64,000 nt of DNA. Origin: JAFGPL01 sp963781805. GTDB taxonomy: Bacteria; Bacteroidota; Bacteroidia; Bacteroidales; UBA10428. Below the pieces are notes generated by a model. That model ran no database searches. It saw only the letters and a list, made by a program, of their open reading frames with translations, and was not told the origin of the DNA. A program made the position numbers and the translations under genes. Below, one piece after another: positions 44,403 to 52,498 of the stretch. Where the stretch lies: contig CAWAHF010000004.1 of the NCBI GenBank assembly GCA_963781805.1, forward strand, positions 5,394,001 to 5,458,000, written 5' to 3'. The first letter of the stretch is position 1; the number at the start of each line of letters is the position of its first letter.

Positions 44403-45821
44403 ATGCAACACGAAGAAATTTGGAACAACTGTTTAAAGGTCATCAGGGATAATGTTCCCTCCATAAGTTTCAGAACATGGTTTGAACCGATCATACCTTT
44501 AAGGCTCGAAGAAAAAGTACTTACTATACAGGTTCCAAGTCCTTTTTTCTATGAGTATCTTGAGGAAAAGTACATTGAGATCATCAGCAAAACACTTAGG
44601 AAAGAGCTGGGTTACGATGCTAAGTTGGAATACAGTATTGTAATGGAAAATAACAATCTAAATTCCAGGCCTTATACAGTTAAATTTCCTGCCAGAAATC
44701 AGACCGACCTTAAAAACAAACCGGTAAGTATGCCACTTACTGAAGAAAGCGGAATTAAAAATCCGTTTATCATACCGGGCATTAAAAAGCTAAGCATTGA
44801 TCCCCGCTTGAATCCTGAAAATTCATTCGATAATTTTATTGAAGGAGAATGTAACAGGCTTGCAAGATCTGCAGGATATGCGGTTGCGAATAATCCTGGA
44901 GGCACAGCATTTAATCCGCTTCTAATATATGGAGACTCAGGTTTGGGGAAAACACATCTGGCTCAGGCTATTGGAATTGAAATTAAAAATAAATTTCCTG
45001 ATAAAGTCGTGTTGTATGTAAATGCAAACAGGTTTCAGACCCAATTTGTCGAATCTATCCGTAACAATAATAAGAATGACTTTCTGCACTTTTATCAGAT
45101 GATCGATATTCTCATTATCGATGATGTTCATGAATTTGCGGGAAAAGAAAAAACACAGGATATATTTTTCCATATATTTAATCATCTTCATCAATCCGGA
45201 AAGCAACTCATACTTACCTCCGACAAACCTCCTGTTGAACTGCAGGGATTGGAACAACGATTGCTGTCAAGATTTAAGTGGGGATTATCCGCCGATTTGC
45301 AAATCCCTGATTATGAAACCCGAATTGCTATCCTGAGAAAGAAAACATATAAAGATGGTATTGAACTTCCTGAAGATGTGATTGAATATATTGCCACACA
45401 TATCACGGATAATATCAGGGAACTCGAAGGTGCGCTAATCTCTCTTCTGGCGCAATCGACCCTGAATAAAAAGGAAATTACCATCGAGCTTGCAAAAGAA
45501 ATGATTGACAAGCTGATTAAAAATACGAAGCGTGAAGTTTCCATCGATTATATTCAGAAAGTAGTATGTGGTTACTTTGAAATTCCTGTCGATTCCATTC
45601 AGACTAAGACAAGGAAAAGAGAGATTGTGCAGGCTCGTCAGGTTGCCATGTACTTTTCAAAGAATCTTACGAAAGCTTCCTTGGCAACCATCGGATCACA
45701 AATTGGGGGAAAGGATCATGCCACCGTTTTGCATGCCTGCAAAACAGTGAATAATTTACTCGAGACAGATAAACTCTTTAAAGGACAGATTGACGAAATA
45801 GAAAAGAAACTAAAGTTTTGA
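44403..45821 (+). CDS. dnaA: Chromosomal replication initiator protein DnaA
   Basis: 472 residues with all four domains. Domain I (EIWNNCLKVIRDNVPSISFR, TWFEPIIPLRLEEKVL), a variable linker, and domain III AAA+ with Walker A GDSGLGKTHLAQAIG, Walker B LIIDDVHEFAGKEKTQDIF and the sensor GLSADLQIPDYETRIAIL. Domain IV has the DNA-binding signature GGKDHATVLHACKTVNNLLE. A terminator follows. Because dnaA and oriC need not be adjacent in Bacteroidota, its presence alone does not locate the origin. Confidence 0.97.
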   Translation: MQHEEIWNNCLKVIRDNVPSISFRTWFEPIIPLRLEEKVLTIQVPSPFFYEYLEEKYIEIISKTLRKELGYDAKLEYSIVMENNNLNSRPYTVKFPARNQTDLKNKPVSMPLTEESGIKNPFIIPGIKKLSIDPRLNPENSFDNFIEGECNRLARSAGYAVANNPGGTAFNPLLIYGDSGLGKTHLAQAIGIEIKNKFPDKVVLYVNANRFQTQFVESIRNNNKNDFLHFYQMIDILIIDDVHEFAGKEKTQDIFFHIFNHLHQSGKQLILTSDKPPVELQGLEQRLLSRFKWGLSADLQIPDYETRIAILRKKTYKDGIELPEDVIEYIATHITDNIRELEGALISLLAQSTLNKKEITIELAKEMIDKLIKNTKREVSIDYIQKVVCGYFEIPVDSIQTKTRKREIVQARQVAMYFSKNLTKASLATIGSQIGGKDHATVLHACKTVNNLLETDKLFKGQIDEIEKKLKF

Positions 45822-45833
45822 TGAGAACAATTC

Positions 45834-45869
45834 AAAAAAGGCTGTTTGTTTTTAAACAGCCTTTTTTTT
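45834..45869 (+). terminator. Intrinsic terminator after dnaA
   Basis: AAAAAAGGCTGTTT / AAACAGCCTTTTTTT around a 6-nt loop, ending in T8: a textbook rho-independent terminator. Confidence 0.88.
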
Positions 45870-45909
45870 GACGTAATGATTACTTTTTAACCGGAATTTA
45901 ACTGTTCAG

Positions 45910-46524
45910 GTGAACGACAAAGATACATATCAAACAATAGTTGCCCCTGCTGAAGGATTGTTCAAAGAAAAAGGAAGTAAGTTTATAGCCTTCGCTTACC
46001 CAATAGAATCGGAGGATAAGGCGAAGATGATTATAACCGACTTAAGAAAAAAATATTTCGATGCCAGACATCATTGCTTTGCATATAAATTAGGCATAGA
46101 TAATATCCTTTTCCGTATAAATGATGACGGAGAACCTTCTGGTACTGCGGGTAAACCCATCTATGGACAAATTCAGTCTTTCAATCTCACAAATGTATTA
46201 ATTCTGGTTGTACGTTATTTTGGAGGAAAACTGCTTGGTACCGGAGGTCTCATAAATGCTTATAAACATGCAGCCGAAGACGCATTGTTACATGCGAAAA
46301 TTGAAAACAGGATCATATCGTACAAAGCCGATTTGTATTTTAATCATAAAGAGATAAGTGACATCATGAGACTTCTGAACAATTTTGGTTGTGCCATTTC
46401 AGAACAAAACTTTAATGAGATTTGTCACCTTACTGTAAAAATAAAAAGAAGCTTAATTTCTGAATTTAAATCTAAATTGGAAGGCTTTAAGAGTCTAAAA
46501 CTGGTAATTGATGAGAATTCGTGA
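45910..46524 (+). CDS. YigZ/IMPACT family protein
   Basis: 204 residues starting at a GTG (MNDKDTYQTIVAPAEGLFKE). The UPF0029/IMPACT signature is strong: SKFIAFAYPIESEDKAKMII, DARHHCFAYKLGIDNILFRI, DDGEPSGTAGKPIYGQIQSF and VVRYFGGKLLGTGGLINAYK. The C-terminal domain (DLYFNHKEISDIMRLLN) is the YigZ-type addition. Relatives bind GCN1 in eukaryotes or have unknown roles in bacteria. No signal peptide, so cytoplasmic. Confidence 0.92.
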   Translation: MNDKDTYQTIVAPAEGLFKEKGSKFIAFAYPIESEDKAKMIITDLRKKYFDARHHCFAYKLGIDNILFRINDDGEPSGTAGKPIYGQIQSFNLTNVLILVVRYFGGKLLGTGGLINAYKHAAEDALLHAKIENRIISYKADLYFNHKEISDIMRLLNNFGCAISEQNFNEICHLTVKIKRSLISEFKSKLEGFKSLKLVIDENS

Positions 46525-46635
46525 CCATTGTATAAACATCTTTAAGTTAAAAAGTTATAATATTAATTGGTCTCTCTGGTACTTTCAATCCTATCTTGAT
46601 AATTTTTGCTTAATTTTGGTAAATCTAAAATAATT

Positions 46636-47544
46636 ATGAAGAATAAAAGTCTTGTCTCAATTAATGATTACAGCAAAGATGAATATCTTAAAATTCTTGA
46701 TTTAGCTGAAGAATTTGAAAAAGAGCCGGTTAGGGATTTATTGACAGGTAAAGTCGTGGCAACGCTGTTTTTCGAACCATCCACACGTACGCGATTATCT
46801 TTCGAAAGTGCAGTAAACAAGCTGGGTGGAAGGATAGTCGGATTCAGCGATTCAAATTCTTCGAGTGTAACAAAAGGAGAGACACTTTACGACACCATAC
46901 GAATTGTAAGTAACTATTGCGATCTTATTGTTATGCGACATCCACTAGAAGGGAGTGCAAGATTTGCAAGCGAAATTTCACCTGTACCCATAATTAATGC
47001 GGGAGACGGAGCAAATCAGCATCCGACTCAAACCCTGCTTGATATGTATTCTATTCGTAAGACACAGAGCAGGCTTGATAATATAAATATTTTTATGGTT
47101 GGAGATTTGAAATACGGTCGTACAGTTCATTCATTGTTAATGGCTTTGTCCAAATTCAAAACTACTTTTAATTTTATTTCACCCGATGAACTTAAAATGC
47201 CCGACGAATACAAACTTATGTTGGATAATCTGGGATTGAAATATTACGAACACAAAGATTTTACAGACATAATATCCGAAGCTGATATTATATACATGAC
47301 TCGTGTTCAGAAAGAAAGATTTTCCGATCCGATAGAATATGAAAAAACAAAAAATGCTTATGTTCTGAAAGATCACATGTTAGCAAATACCAAACCCGGA
47401 TTGAGAGTACTACATCCATTACCCCGGGTAAGTGAAATCGATCCCTGCGTAGACGAAAATCCCAAGGCATACTATTTTACCCAGGCTCTGAACGGAGTGT
47501 TTGTTCGTCAAGCAATTATCACAAGTATTTTGGGTTTAATATGA
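46636..47544 (+). CDS. pyrB: Aspartate carbamoyltransferase catalytic subunit
   Basis: 302 residues from the ATG at 46636; a TTG 30 nt upstream is not needed by the family. Catalyses aspartate + carbamoyl phosphate to carbamoyl aspartate, the second step of pyrimidine synthesis. The carbamoyl-phosphate loop is FFEPSTRTRLSFESAVNKLG, with further contacts in SNSSSVTKGETLYDTIRI and MRHPLEGSARFASE. The substrate domain has NAGDGANQHPTQTLLDMYSI and LHPLPRVSEID. pyrI follows 13 nt downstream, indicating the class B (regulated) holoenzyme. A -7-like TAATTTTG is at 46611-46618. Confidence 0.97.
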   Translation: MKNKSLVSINDYSKDEYLKILDLAEEFEKEPVRDLLTGKVVATLFFEPSTRTRLSFESAVNKLGGRIVGFSDSNSSSVTKGETLYDTIRIVSNYCDLIVMRHPLEGSARFASEISPVPIINAGDGANQHPTQTLLDMYSIRKTQSRLDNINIFMVGDLKYGRTVHSLLMALSKFKTTFNFISPDELKMPDEYKLMLDNLGLKYYEHKDFTDIISEADIIYMTRVQKERFSDPIEYEKTKNAYVLKDHMLANTKPGLRVLHPLPRVSEIDPCVDENPKAYYFTQALNGVFVRQAIITSILGLI

Positions 47545-47557
47545 TAAATCAACGAGC

Positions 47558-48016
47558 ATGAAAGATAAAATTTTAGTTGTAAGCGCTATTAAAGACGGCA
47601 CTGTAATCGACCATATTAGCGCCAACAGTCTTTTTAAGGTAATATCCATTCTGGGTCTTGATAAAATTGATAAAACCATAACATTTGGTACGAACCTGGA
47701 AAGTAAAAAGTTGGGACGAAAGGCTATCATTAAATTATCGGATATATTTTTTAAAGATAAGGATATAAACAAGATAGCGCTGGTTGCACCCGATGCGAAA
47801 CTTAATATCATTAAAAATTACGAAGTGGTTGAAAAGAAGATAGTTGAGGTGCCAGATGAAATTTCCGGAATTGTTAAGTGTATGAATCCCCAATGCATTA
47901 CCAATAGTGAAAAGGTCGTAACAAAATTTGAGGTTATTTCAAAAAAAGATGTAAAATTGAAATGTCGTTATTGCGAAAAGATTACAGATCAGGAACATAT
48001 GGAGATTTTAAAATGA
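47558..48016 (+). CDS. pyrI: Aspartate carbamoyltransferase regulatory subunit
   Basis: 152 residues. The nucleotide-binding allosteric domain (AIKDGTVIDHISANSLFKVI, GTNLESKKLGRKAIIKLS) is followed by the zinc domain with the four cysteines in VKCMNPQCITN and LKCRYCEKITDQEH. PyrI bound to PyrB gives CTP/ATP control of pyrimidine synthesis. Ends 13 nt before the stop of the converging DUF4293 gene. Confidence 0.96.
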   Translation: MKDKILVVSAIKDGTVIDHISANSLFKVISILGLDKIDKTITFGTNLESKKLGRKAIIKLSDIFFKDKDINKIALVAPDAKLNIIKNYEVVEKKIVEVPDEISGIVKCMNPQCITNSEKVVTKFEVISKKDVKLKCRYCEKITDQEHMEILK

Positions 48017-48029
48017 AAAGTCACCTGTA

Positions 48030-48500
48030 TTATTTTCTTAATCTCTCATACGTTTTTACAATTAATTCGTCCCGCCGGATACCACTAAATGCCATAATAC
48101 TTAGAATAATACTTATAACAGGGTAAACAACTGCTATCTTAAAAGTATGACTGGTGAAATTGAATGATTTTTGAAAATAATGATAGTAAAAAAAGATGAG
48201 AACTATCAGTCCGATCAACAGCAAAATATTATAAACACAAAGCCGCATTTGGATGGTACGCTTTTGAAATAAAAAAATATTATAAAAGCTTATACAAGCA
48301 ATGGCAATAATCAAAATAAATAAGGGTAAGGCAGTGACAACCATTTGACTTTCTCCTGCAACTATTTTTTTTAATCCCAAACTGAAAAATTTATATAGGA
48401 GATCATTGGCAGCGGTGAATGAAGCCATCGGAAATATAAGAAGCAGGCTCATTAAAATAACCACCAGAAACAAATAGACAGACTGTGCACGTTGTATCAT
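48030..48500 (-). CDS. DUF4293 family membrane protein
   Basis: 156 residues from the ATG at 48500 (MIQRAQSVYLFLVVILMSLL). The start MIQRxQSxxL is the hallmark of DUF4293, an integral membrane family of Bacteroidota. Four membrane helices are visible (residues 8-30, 50-75, 85-106 and 115-140, for example MVVTALPLFILIIAIACISF). No functional data; the C-terminal VKTYERLRK is basic and probably cytoplasmic. A -7 box TATCTTTG lies at 48527-48520. Confidence 0.87.
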   Translation of the reverse strand: MIQRAQSVYLFLVVILMSLLLIFPMASFTAANDLLYKFFSLGLKKIVAGESQMVVTALPLFILIIAIACISFYNIFLFQKRTIQMRLCVYNILLLIGLIVLIFFYYHYFQKSFNFTSHTFKIAVVYPVISIILSIMAFSGIRRDELIVKTYERLRK

Positions 48501-48519
48501 AATGTTTTTGAAATTTTGC

Positions 48520-48527
48520 CAAAGATA
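48520..48527 (-). promoter_or_regulatory. -7 promoter element of the DUF4293 gene
   Basis: TATCTTTG on the minus strand fits TAnnTTTG; the start would be near 48514, 13 nt before the ATG. The -33 box is not convincing. Confidence 0.4.
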
Positions 48528-48530
48528 CAA

Positions 48531-49063
48531 AACTTTCGATATTTCTAACGTCTAAGTTTACCAAAGCGAAATGCATAGTACATTAGTTATCACGAATTAA
48601 TTCTTTAATAAATCAGGTTTCAAAATTTTTTTCAAATCTTTCAAAATTTCACATTAAATTGATTATCTCTATATTCGGTTTGACCCGAATTCGATTTGAA
48701 ATATACTAATTGAGTTATCTGAAAAAACTTTTAGTTGTTGATAAGTGTTTTAATGAAAGATTGAAAAAATGAGGTGTATTAAATAATTTTGATCCATTGA
48801 TTAATCGTACCAAATTTGAGTCATGCAATTGTATTTATCTATTTGAAATTAAATAGGTTAAAAGTTTTCTTCAGAAAACGAAACAAAATTATTTGATCAC
48901 GTCTGAGAATACACAGCGATTTGTTTTTTTGACGTTAGATAATACAATGATTTTTTGAAGGTTATTTATTAATTTTGCATAGTGAAATTAATAAATTGGT
49001 GTGAAAATTATATTAGGAGAAAATCGTTTGCCTTTGAACATTATTAAAGTTTAAGATTAAAAG
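48531..49063. other. AT-rich gene-free region
   Basis: 533 nt between divergent genes with no credible ORF or RNA gene. It holds one clear DnaA-box-like TTATCAACA (minus strand, 48736-48744), some short poly-A/T words and a -7-like TAATTTTG at 48970-48977 ahead of the SirB1-like gene. Confidence 0.4.
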
Positions 49064-49945
49064 ATGAGCATTGATATCAGAGAACTAAAGGCTTTAATCT
49101 CGCTACTGGACGATTCGGACAATGATATTGTTAATGTTGTTTCTACAAATTTATTTGACAAAGGTCCGGAAGCTATACCTGAATTGGAAAAAGCCTGGGA
49201 AACTACGCTTAATGAACAATTACAGGAAAGATTAGAGACTGTTATACAGAAAATACAGTTTGCACATGCGAAAAAAAATCTGCAATCATGGATCAACAGC
49301 GGGGCTGATTATATTTTGGAAGGAGCGATTTATCTGGCACAGTTTCAGTTTCCTGAAATAACTGTCGAACATTTTGATAAAGAAATTGATAAAATTAATC
49401 AGGATGTCTGGCTTGAAATAAACAACAATCTTACTGCGCTTGAAAAGATAAAAATTATTAATTATATCATTTTCGAAATATATAAATTTAAACGTAACTC
49501 TACGAATTTTTATTCTCCCCAAAATTCATACATTAACCAGGTGCTGGAGACTAAGAGGGGCAATCCCATTTCATTGGCTATTGTTTATCTTGCGGTGGCG
49601 CATAAACTAAAGCTTCCAATCTACGGTGTGAATCTGCCTAAAAATTTTATTTTAGCCTATAAAGATGAATTACGTCAAAATGATTCGGAAGATGAAACAG
49701 AAGATATCCTTTTTTATATTAATCCTTACAACAAAGGAGCAGTGCTTGGTAAAAGAGAAATAGACTATTTTATTCAGCAACAACAAATAGAACAGCGGAG
49801 GGAATACTATGTTCCATGTTCCAACAATGCGATCATTGTAAGGTTAATTAATAACCTTATTTTATCGTACAAAAAGCTTGATTTTACCGATAAAATTGAA
49901 AGACTTCAGGAATTCCTGAATTTGTTTGGCAATCCCCAAATCTGA
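49064..49945 (+). CDS. SirB1-type transglutaminase-like family protein
   Basis: 293 residues, no signal peptide. The SirB1/transglutaminase-like region is recognised by INYIIFEIYKFKRNSTNFYS, the stretch SYINQVLETKRGNPISLAIV, and YLAVAHKLKLPIYGVNLPKN. The first part (ALISLLDDSDNDIVNVVSTN) is helical and HEAT-like. The classical Cys of active transglutaminases is not obvious: the family stretch here reads GNPISLAIVY. Relatives in proteobacteria carry TPR extensions. Function unknown. It converges with rny with no space between the two stop codons. Confidence 0.82.
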   Translation: MSIDIRELKALISLLDDSDNDIVNVVSTNLFDKGPEAIPELEKAWETTLNEQLQERLETVIQKIQFAHAKKNLQSWINSGADYILEGAIYLAQFQFPEITVEHFDKEIDKINQDVWLEINNNLTALEKIKIINYIIFEIYKFKRNSTNFYSPQNSYINQVLETKRGNPISLAIVYLAVAHKLKLPIYGVNLPKNFILAYKDELRQNDSEDETEDILFYINPYNKGAVLGKREIDYFIQQQQIEQRREYYVPCSNNAIIVRLINNLILSYKKLDFTDKIERLQEFLNLFGNPQI

Positions 49946-51517
49946 TTATTTAGCATAAGCTACAGCCCTTGTCTCTCTGATTACTGTTATCTTTATTTGT
50001 CCCGGATAAGTCATTTCATCCTGGATTTTTTTGGAAATTTCAAAAGAGAGATTTTCAGCTTCCTTGTCATCAACCTTGTCACTGCCAACGATTACTCGCA
50101 GTTCGCGACCAGCCTGAATTGCATATGTTTTTAACACGCCTGGATATGATAAAGCGAGTGATTCAAGTTCTTTGAGCCTCTTGATATACGATTGTACCAC
50201 TTCACGACGCGCACCGGGTCGGGCGCCTGATATGGCATCACAAACCTGTACAATGGGAGAAATCAGACTGCTCATTTCCACTTCATCGTGGTGTGAACCA
50301 ATTGCATTGCATATTTCAGGTTTTTCTTTATATTTTTCAGCAAGCTTCATCCCAAAGACAGCATGCGGAAGTTCAGGTTCGTCGTCAGGTACTTTGCCAA
50401 TGTCGTGAAGCAATCCTGCCCTTTTGGCAAGCTTGGGATTTAAACCCAGCTCCGATGCCATGATGGCACACAGGTTTGCTACTTCCCTTGAATGCTGTAA
50501 CAGGTTCTGACCATAAGATGAACGGTATTTCATTTTTCCGATAAGCCTGATTAATTCAGGATGTAATCCGTGAATACCTAAGTCGATAGCAGTACGTTTT
50601 CCGATTTCAATAATCTCTTCTTCGATTTGCTTTTGCGTTTTGGCCACAATTTCTTCTATTCTGGCCGGATGGATCCTTCCGTCTGTTACCAGTTGGTGCA
50701 AGGCTAATCTGGCAATCTCACGTCGCACCGGATCGAATGCAGAAAGAATAATTGCCTCCGGAGTATCGTCTACAATAATTTCGACACCTGTTGCGGCCTC
50801 AAGCGCCCTGATATTTCTACCTTCGCGCCCGATAATCCTGCCTTTTATTTCGTCTGATTCGATATTGAAGACAGTTACAGAGTTTTCAATGGCAGTTTCG
50901 CTGGAAACGCGCTGAATTGTCTCAATTATAATTTTCTTGGCATTTCGGGAGGCCGTCATTTTAGCCTCATCCATTATTTCGTTTATTAAAGACATTGCCT
51001 CGGTTTTTGCCTCTTCTTTGAGAGATTCAATCAGTTGATCTTTTGCTTCTTCACCTGATAGTCCCGACAATGCTTCAAGTTGTTCTACCTGTTGTTTATG
51101 AAGTTTTTCCAGTTCCTCATCTTTCTTTTCCACAAGGGCTAGCTGCGCATTCAGATTTTCACGTAATACTTCCAAATCATTTTTCGAGCGTTGTGTCTCT
51201 TCAATTTTTTGAGAAAGTAATGTCTCTTTCTGTTTAATTCTTGATTCTGCAACGTTTACCCTGTTGTTTCTTTCGTTGATGTATTTTTCGTGTTCGGTTT
51301 TCAGCTGCAAAAATCTTTCCTTCGCCTGGAGCATTTTGTCCTTTTTAATAACCTCAGATTCACTTTCAGCTTCTCTAATAATCCGAATTTTTTTCCGTTT
51401 TAGCGCTATTTGCCAAAGTTGGTAGGAGATAATTCCTCCACCAACAAATGAGAAAGCTCCCGTTATTAATATTTTCAACAATATGGAGCTATCTGCCAAT
51501 ATAAGTAAAGTTACCAT
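49946..51517 (-). CDS. rny: Ribonuclease Y
   Basis: 523-residue membrane-anchored endoribonuclease that starts mRNA decay. An N-terminal helix (ILKILITGAFSFVGGGIISY) is followed by a long coiled coil (MLQAKERFLQLKTEHEKYIN). The KH domain contains GRIIGREGRNIRALEAATGV and the HD domain contains HSREVANLCAIMASELG and GLLHDIGKVPDDEPELPHAV. The C terminus QIKITVIRETRAVAYAK is the usual one. A 6S-like RNA lies upstream on the same strand. Confidence 0.97.
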   Translation of the reverse strand: MVTLLILADSSILLKILITGAFSFVGGGIISYQLWQIALKRKKIRIIREAESESEVIKKDKMLQAKERFLQLKTEHEKYINERNNRVNVAESRIKQKETLLSQKIEETQRSKNDLEVLRENLNAQLALVEKKDEELEKLHKQQVEQLEALSGLSGEEAKDQLIESLKEEAKTEAMSLINEIMDEAKMTASRNAKKIIIETIQRVSSETAIENSVTVFNIESDEIKGRIIGREGRNIRALEAATGVEIIVDDTPEAIILSAFDPVRREIARLALHQLVTDGRIHPARIEEIVAKTQKQIEEEIIEIGKRTAIDLGIHGLHPELIRLIGKMKYRSSYGQNLLQHSREVANLCAIMASELGLNPKLAKRAGLLHDIGKVPDDEPELPHAVFGMKLAEKYKEKPEICNAIGSHHDEVEMSSLISPIVQVCDAISGARPGARREVVQSYIKRLKELESLALSYPGVLKTYAIQAGRELRVIVGSDKVDDKEAENLSFEISKKIQDEMTYPGQIKITVIRETRAVAYAK

Positions 51518-51544
51518 ATTCTGTTATGATTTAATATTATAAAA

Positions 51545-51755
51545 AAACCCGCATACATTTCTCCAGCTTTTGATAAAACCCCTGTTAGACATGGGTGGAG
51601 CGTCCAATTATTTTCGAGTTTCCAATGATCCCGACGAATCGGAATTTTTCGGCGAACCGAAAGTATGGCCTGCTCTGGAATAATTGAGTGAAGCTCCAAT
51701 TTGTTTAGTGTTGAGTTTCACAATCGAATGAAGAAACTATGCGGGCTATTTCTTG
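51545..51755 (-). ncRNA. 6S-like RNA between zapA and rny
   Basis: The gap on the minus strand folds into a long rod. Outer stem: 51548-51555 with 51738-51745 (CCCGCATA / TATGCGGG). Next stem: GGAGC 51597-51601 with GCTCC 51693-51697, and CAATTATT 51605-51612 with AATAATTG 51679-51686, with a small bulge between them. The middle and apex carry short hairpins (TCGGTTCGCCGA, CCGATTCGTCGG), giving open loops. A T-rich tract follows the outer stem. A rod with a central bubble and the zapA neighbourhood fit 6S RNA, which traps sigma-A holoenzyme. Ends are approximate. Confidence 0.62.
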
Positions 51756-51775
51756 TATATGTTAAAGAACGTTTA

Positions 51776-52066
51776 TTACTCTCCGTTAAGATATTCAGCC
51801 AATTCTTCGTCCAGTACCTTTAAATTCTGTTCCAGCAATGCCGAATCGTTTTGTTGTTCAGATTCAAGCACTTTTGTTACATACTGCAGCGCCGCCATGG
51901 CTAAAAAATCTTGTGTATCTTTGTCACTGTAACGCTGCTTATATAAAAGAACTTTGTCGTTTATTAACTTGGCTGCTTTTCTTATTTTTTCCTCGTCGTT
52001 GCTATCAATCTTTAAAGGATAAAACCTGTCAGCTACATTTACTTTTATTGAAAGTTTATCCTCCAT
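51776..52066 (-). CDS. zapA: Cell division protein ZapA
   Basis: 96 residues. SIKVNVADRFYPLKIDSNDE near the N terminus, then IRKAAKLINDKVLLYKQRYS and the long C-terminal helix (DFLAMAALQYVTKVLESEQQ). ZapA cross-links FtsZ filaments at midcell. The upstream coiled-coil gene and the downstream 6S-like RNA recall the zapA/ssrS arrangement of other bacteria. It lies 17 nt from the upstream gene. Confidence 0.93.
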   Translation of the reverse strand: MEDKLSIKVNVADRFYPLKIDSNDEEKIRKAAKLINDKVLLYKQRYSDKDTQDFLAMAALQYVTKVLESEQQNDSALLEQNLKVLDEELAEYLNGE

Positions 52067-52083
52067 TTATGTTTATGTTGACC

Positions 52084-52377
52084 TTATCTGTTTAAAAGAG
52101 CAATACATTTATCAATTTCCCGCACTATTCTGTTTACTTTAATCCTGGCTTCATGCGAATTATCATCTGTTGCCAGAATTGTTTTTCCTAATTTGATCGT
52201 ATTATATTTTTTTTCGCTATCAGCCAGTTTTCTTTCCAAAAGAAATACTCTCTCAGTCAGTTCTTTATTTTTTGATTCTAATGATTGGTTTTTAGATTTA
52301 TTTTCTTCGTATAAGGTTATTAGTTTTTTTATTTTGTTTCTCAGACTATTTGTCAGAACATCATTGTAAGTTTCCAT
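52084..52377 (-). CDS. Short coiled-coil protein upstream of zapA
   Basis: 97 residues from the ATG at 52377; a TTG 9 nt upstream is in frame. Almost entirely helical: LRNKIKKLITLYEENKSKNQ and SLESKNKELTERVFLLERKL form a clear heptad coiled coil, followed by a small C-terminal part ending in IDKCIALLNR. Its shape and position suggest a ZapB-like partner, but there is no proven homology. A TATCTTTG box (52391-52384) would put the transcription start almost on the ATG. Confidence 0.7.
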   Translation of the reverse strand: METYNDVLTNSLRNKIKKLITLYEENKSKNQSLESKNKELTERVFLLERKLADSEKKYNTIKLGKTILATDDNSHEARIKVNRIVREIDKCIALLNR

Positions 52378-52383
52378 CAGCGA

Positions 52384-52391
52384 CAAAGATA
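52384..52391 (-). promoter_or_regulatory. -7 promoter element, almost leaderless start
   Basis: TATCTTTG on the minus strand fits TAnnTTTG. With the usual 5-7 nt to the start site, transcription would begin at about the ATG (52377), so the transcript may be leaderless. No strong -33 box. Confidence 0.35.
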
Positions 52392-52498
52392 ATATGAAAA
52401 TTAAGATTCTTTTAACAAATTTATAAAATTTATTGTTTGAAAGTTTAAGTAGTTCTTTTAAAAATCAAGTTTTATCTTCGTAAATATTCTAAACTATT

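Noticed and set aside
44167..44436. 89-residue plus-strand ORF before dnaA
   Set aside because: Starts at a TTG in very AT-rich DNA, is made of F/N/I/K/L runs and overlaps the dnaA start in another frame.
50640..50915. 91-residue plus-strand ORF antisense to rny
   Set aside because: Shadow of the KH domain of RNase Y with Ser/Ile-rich composition.
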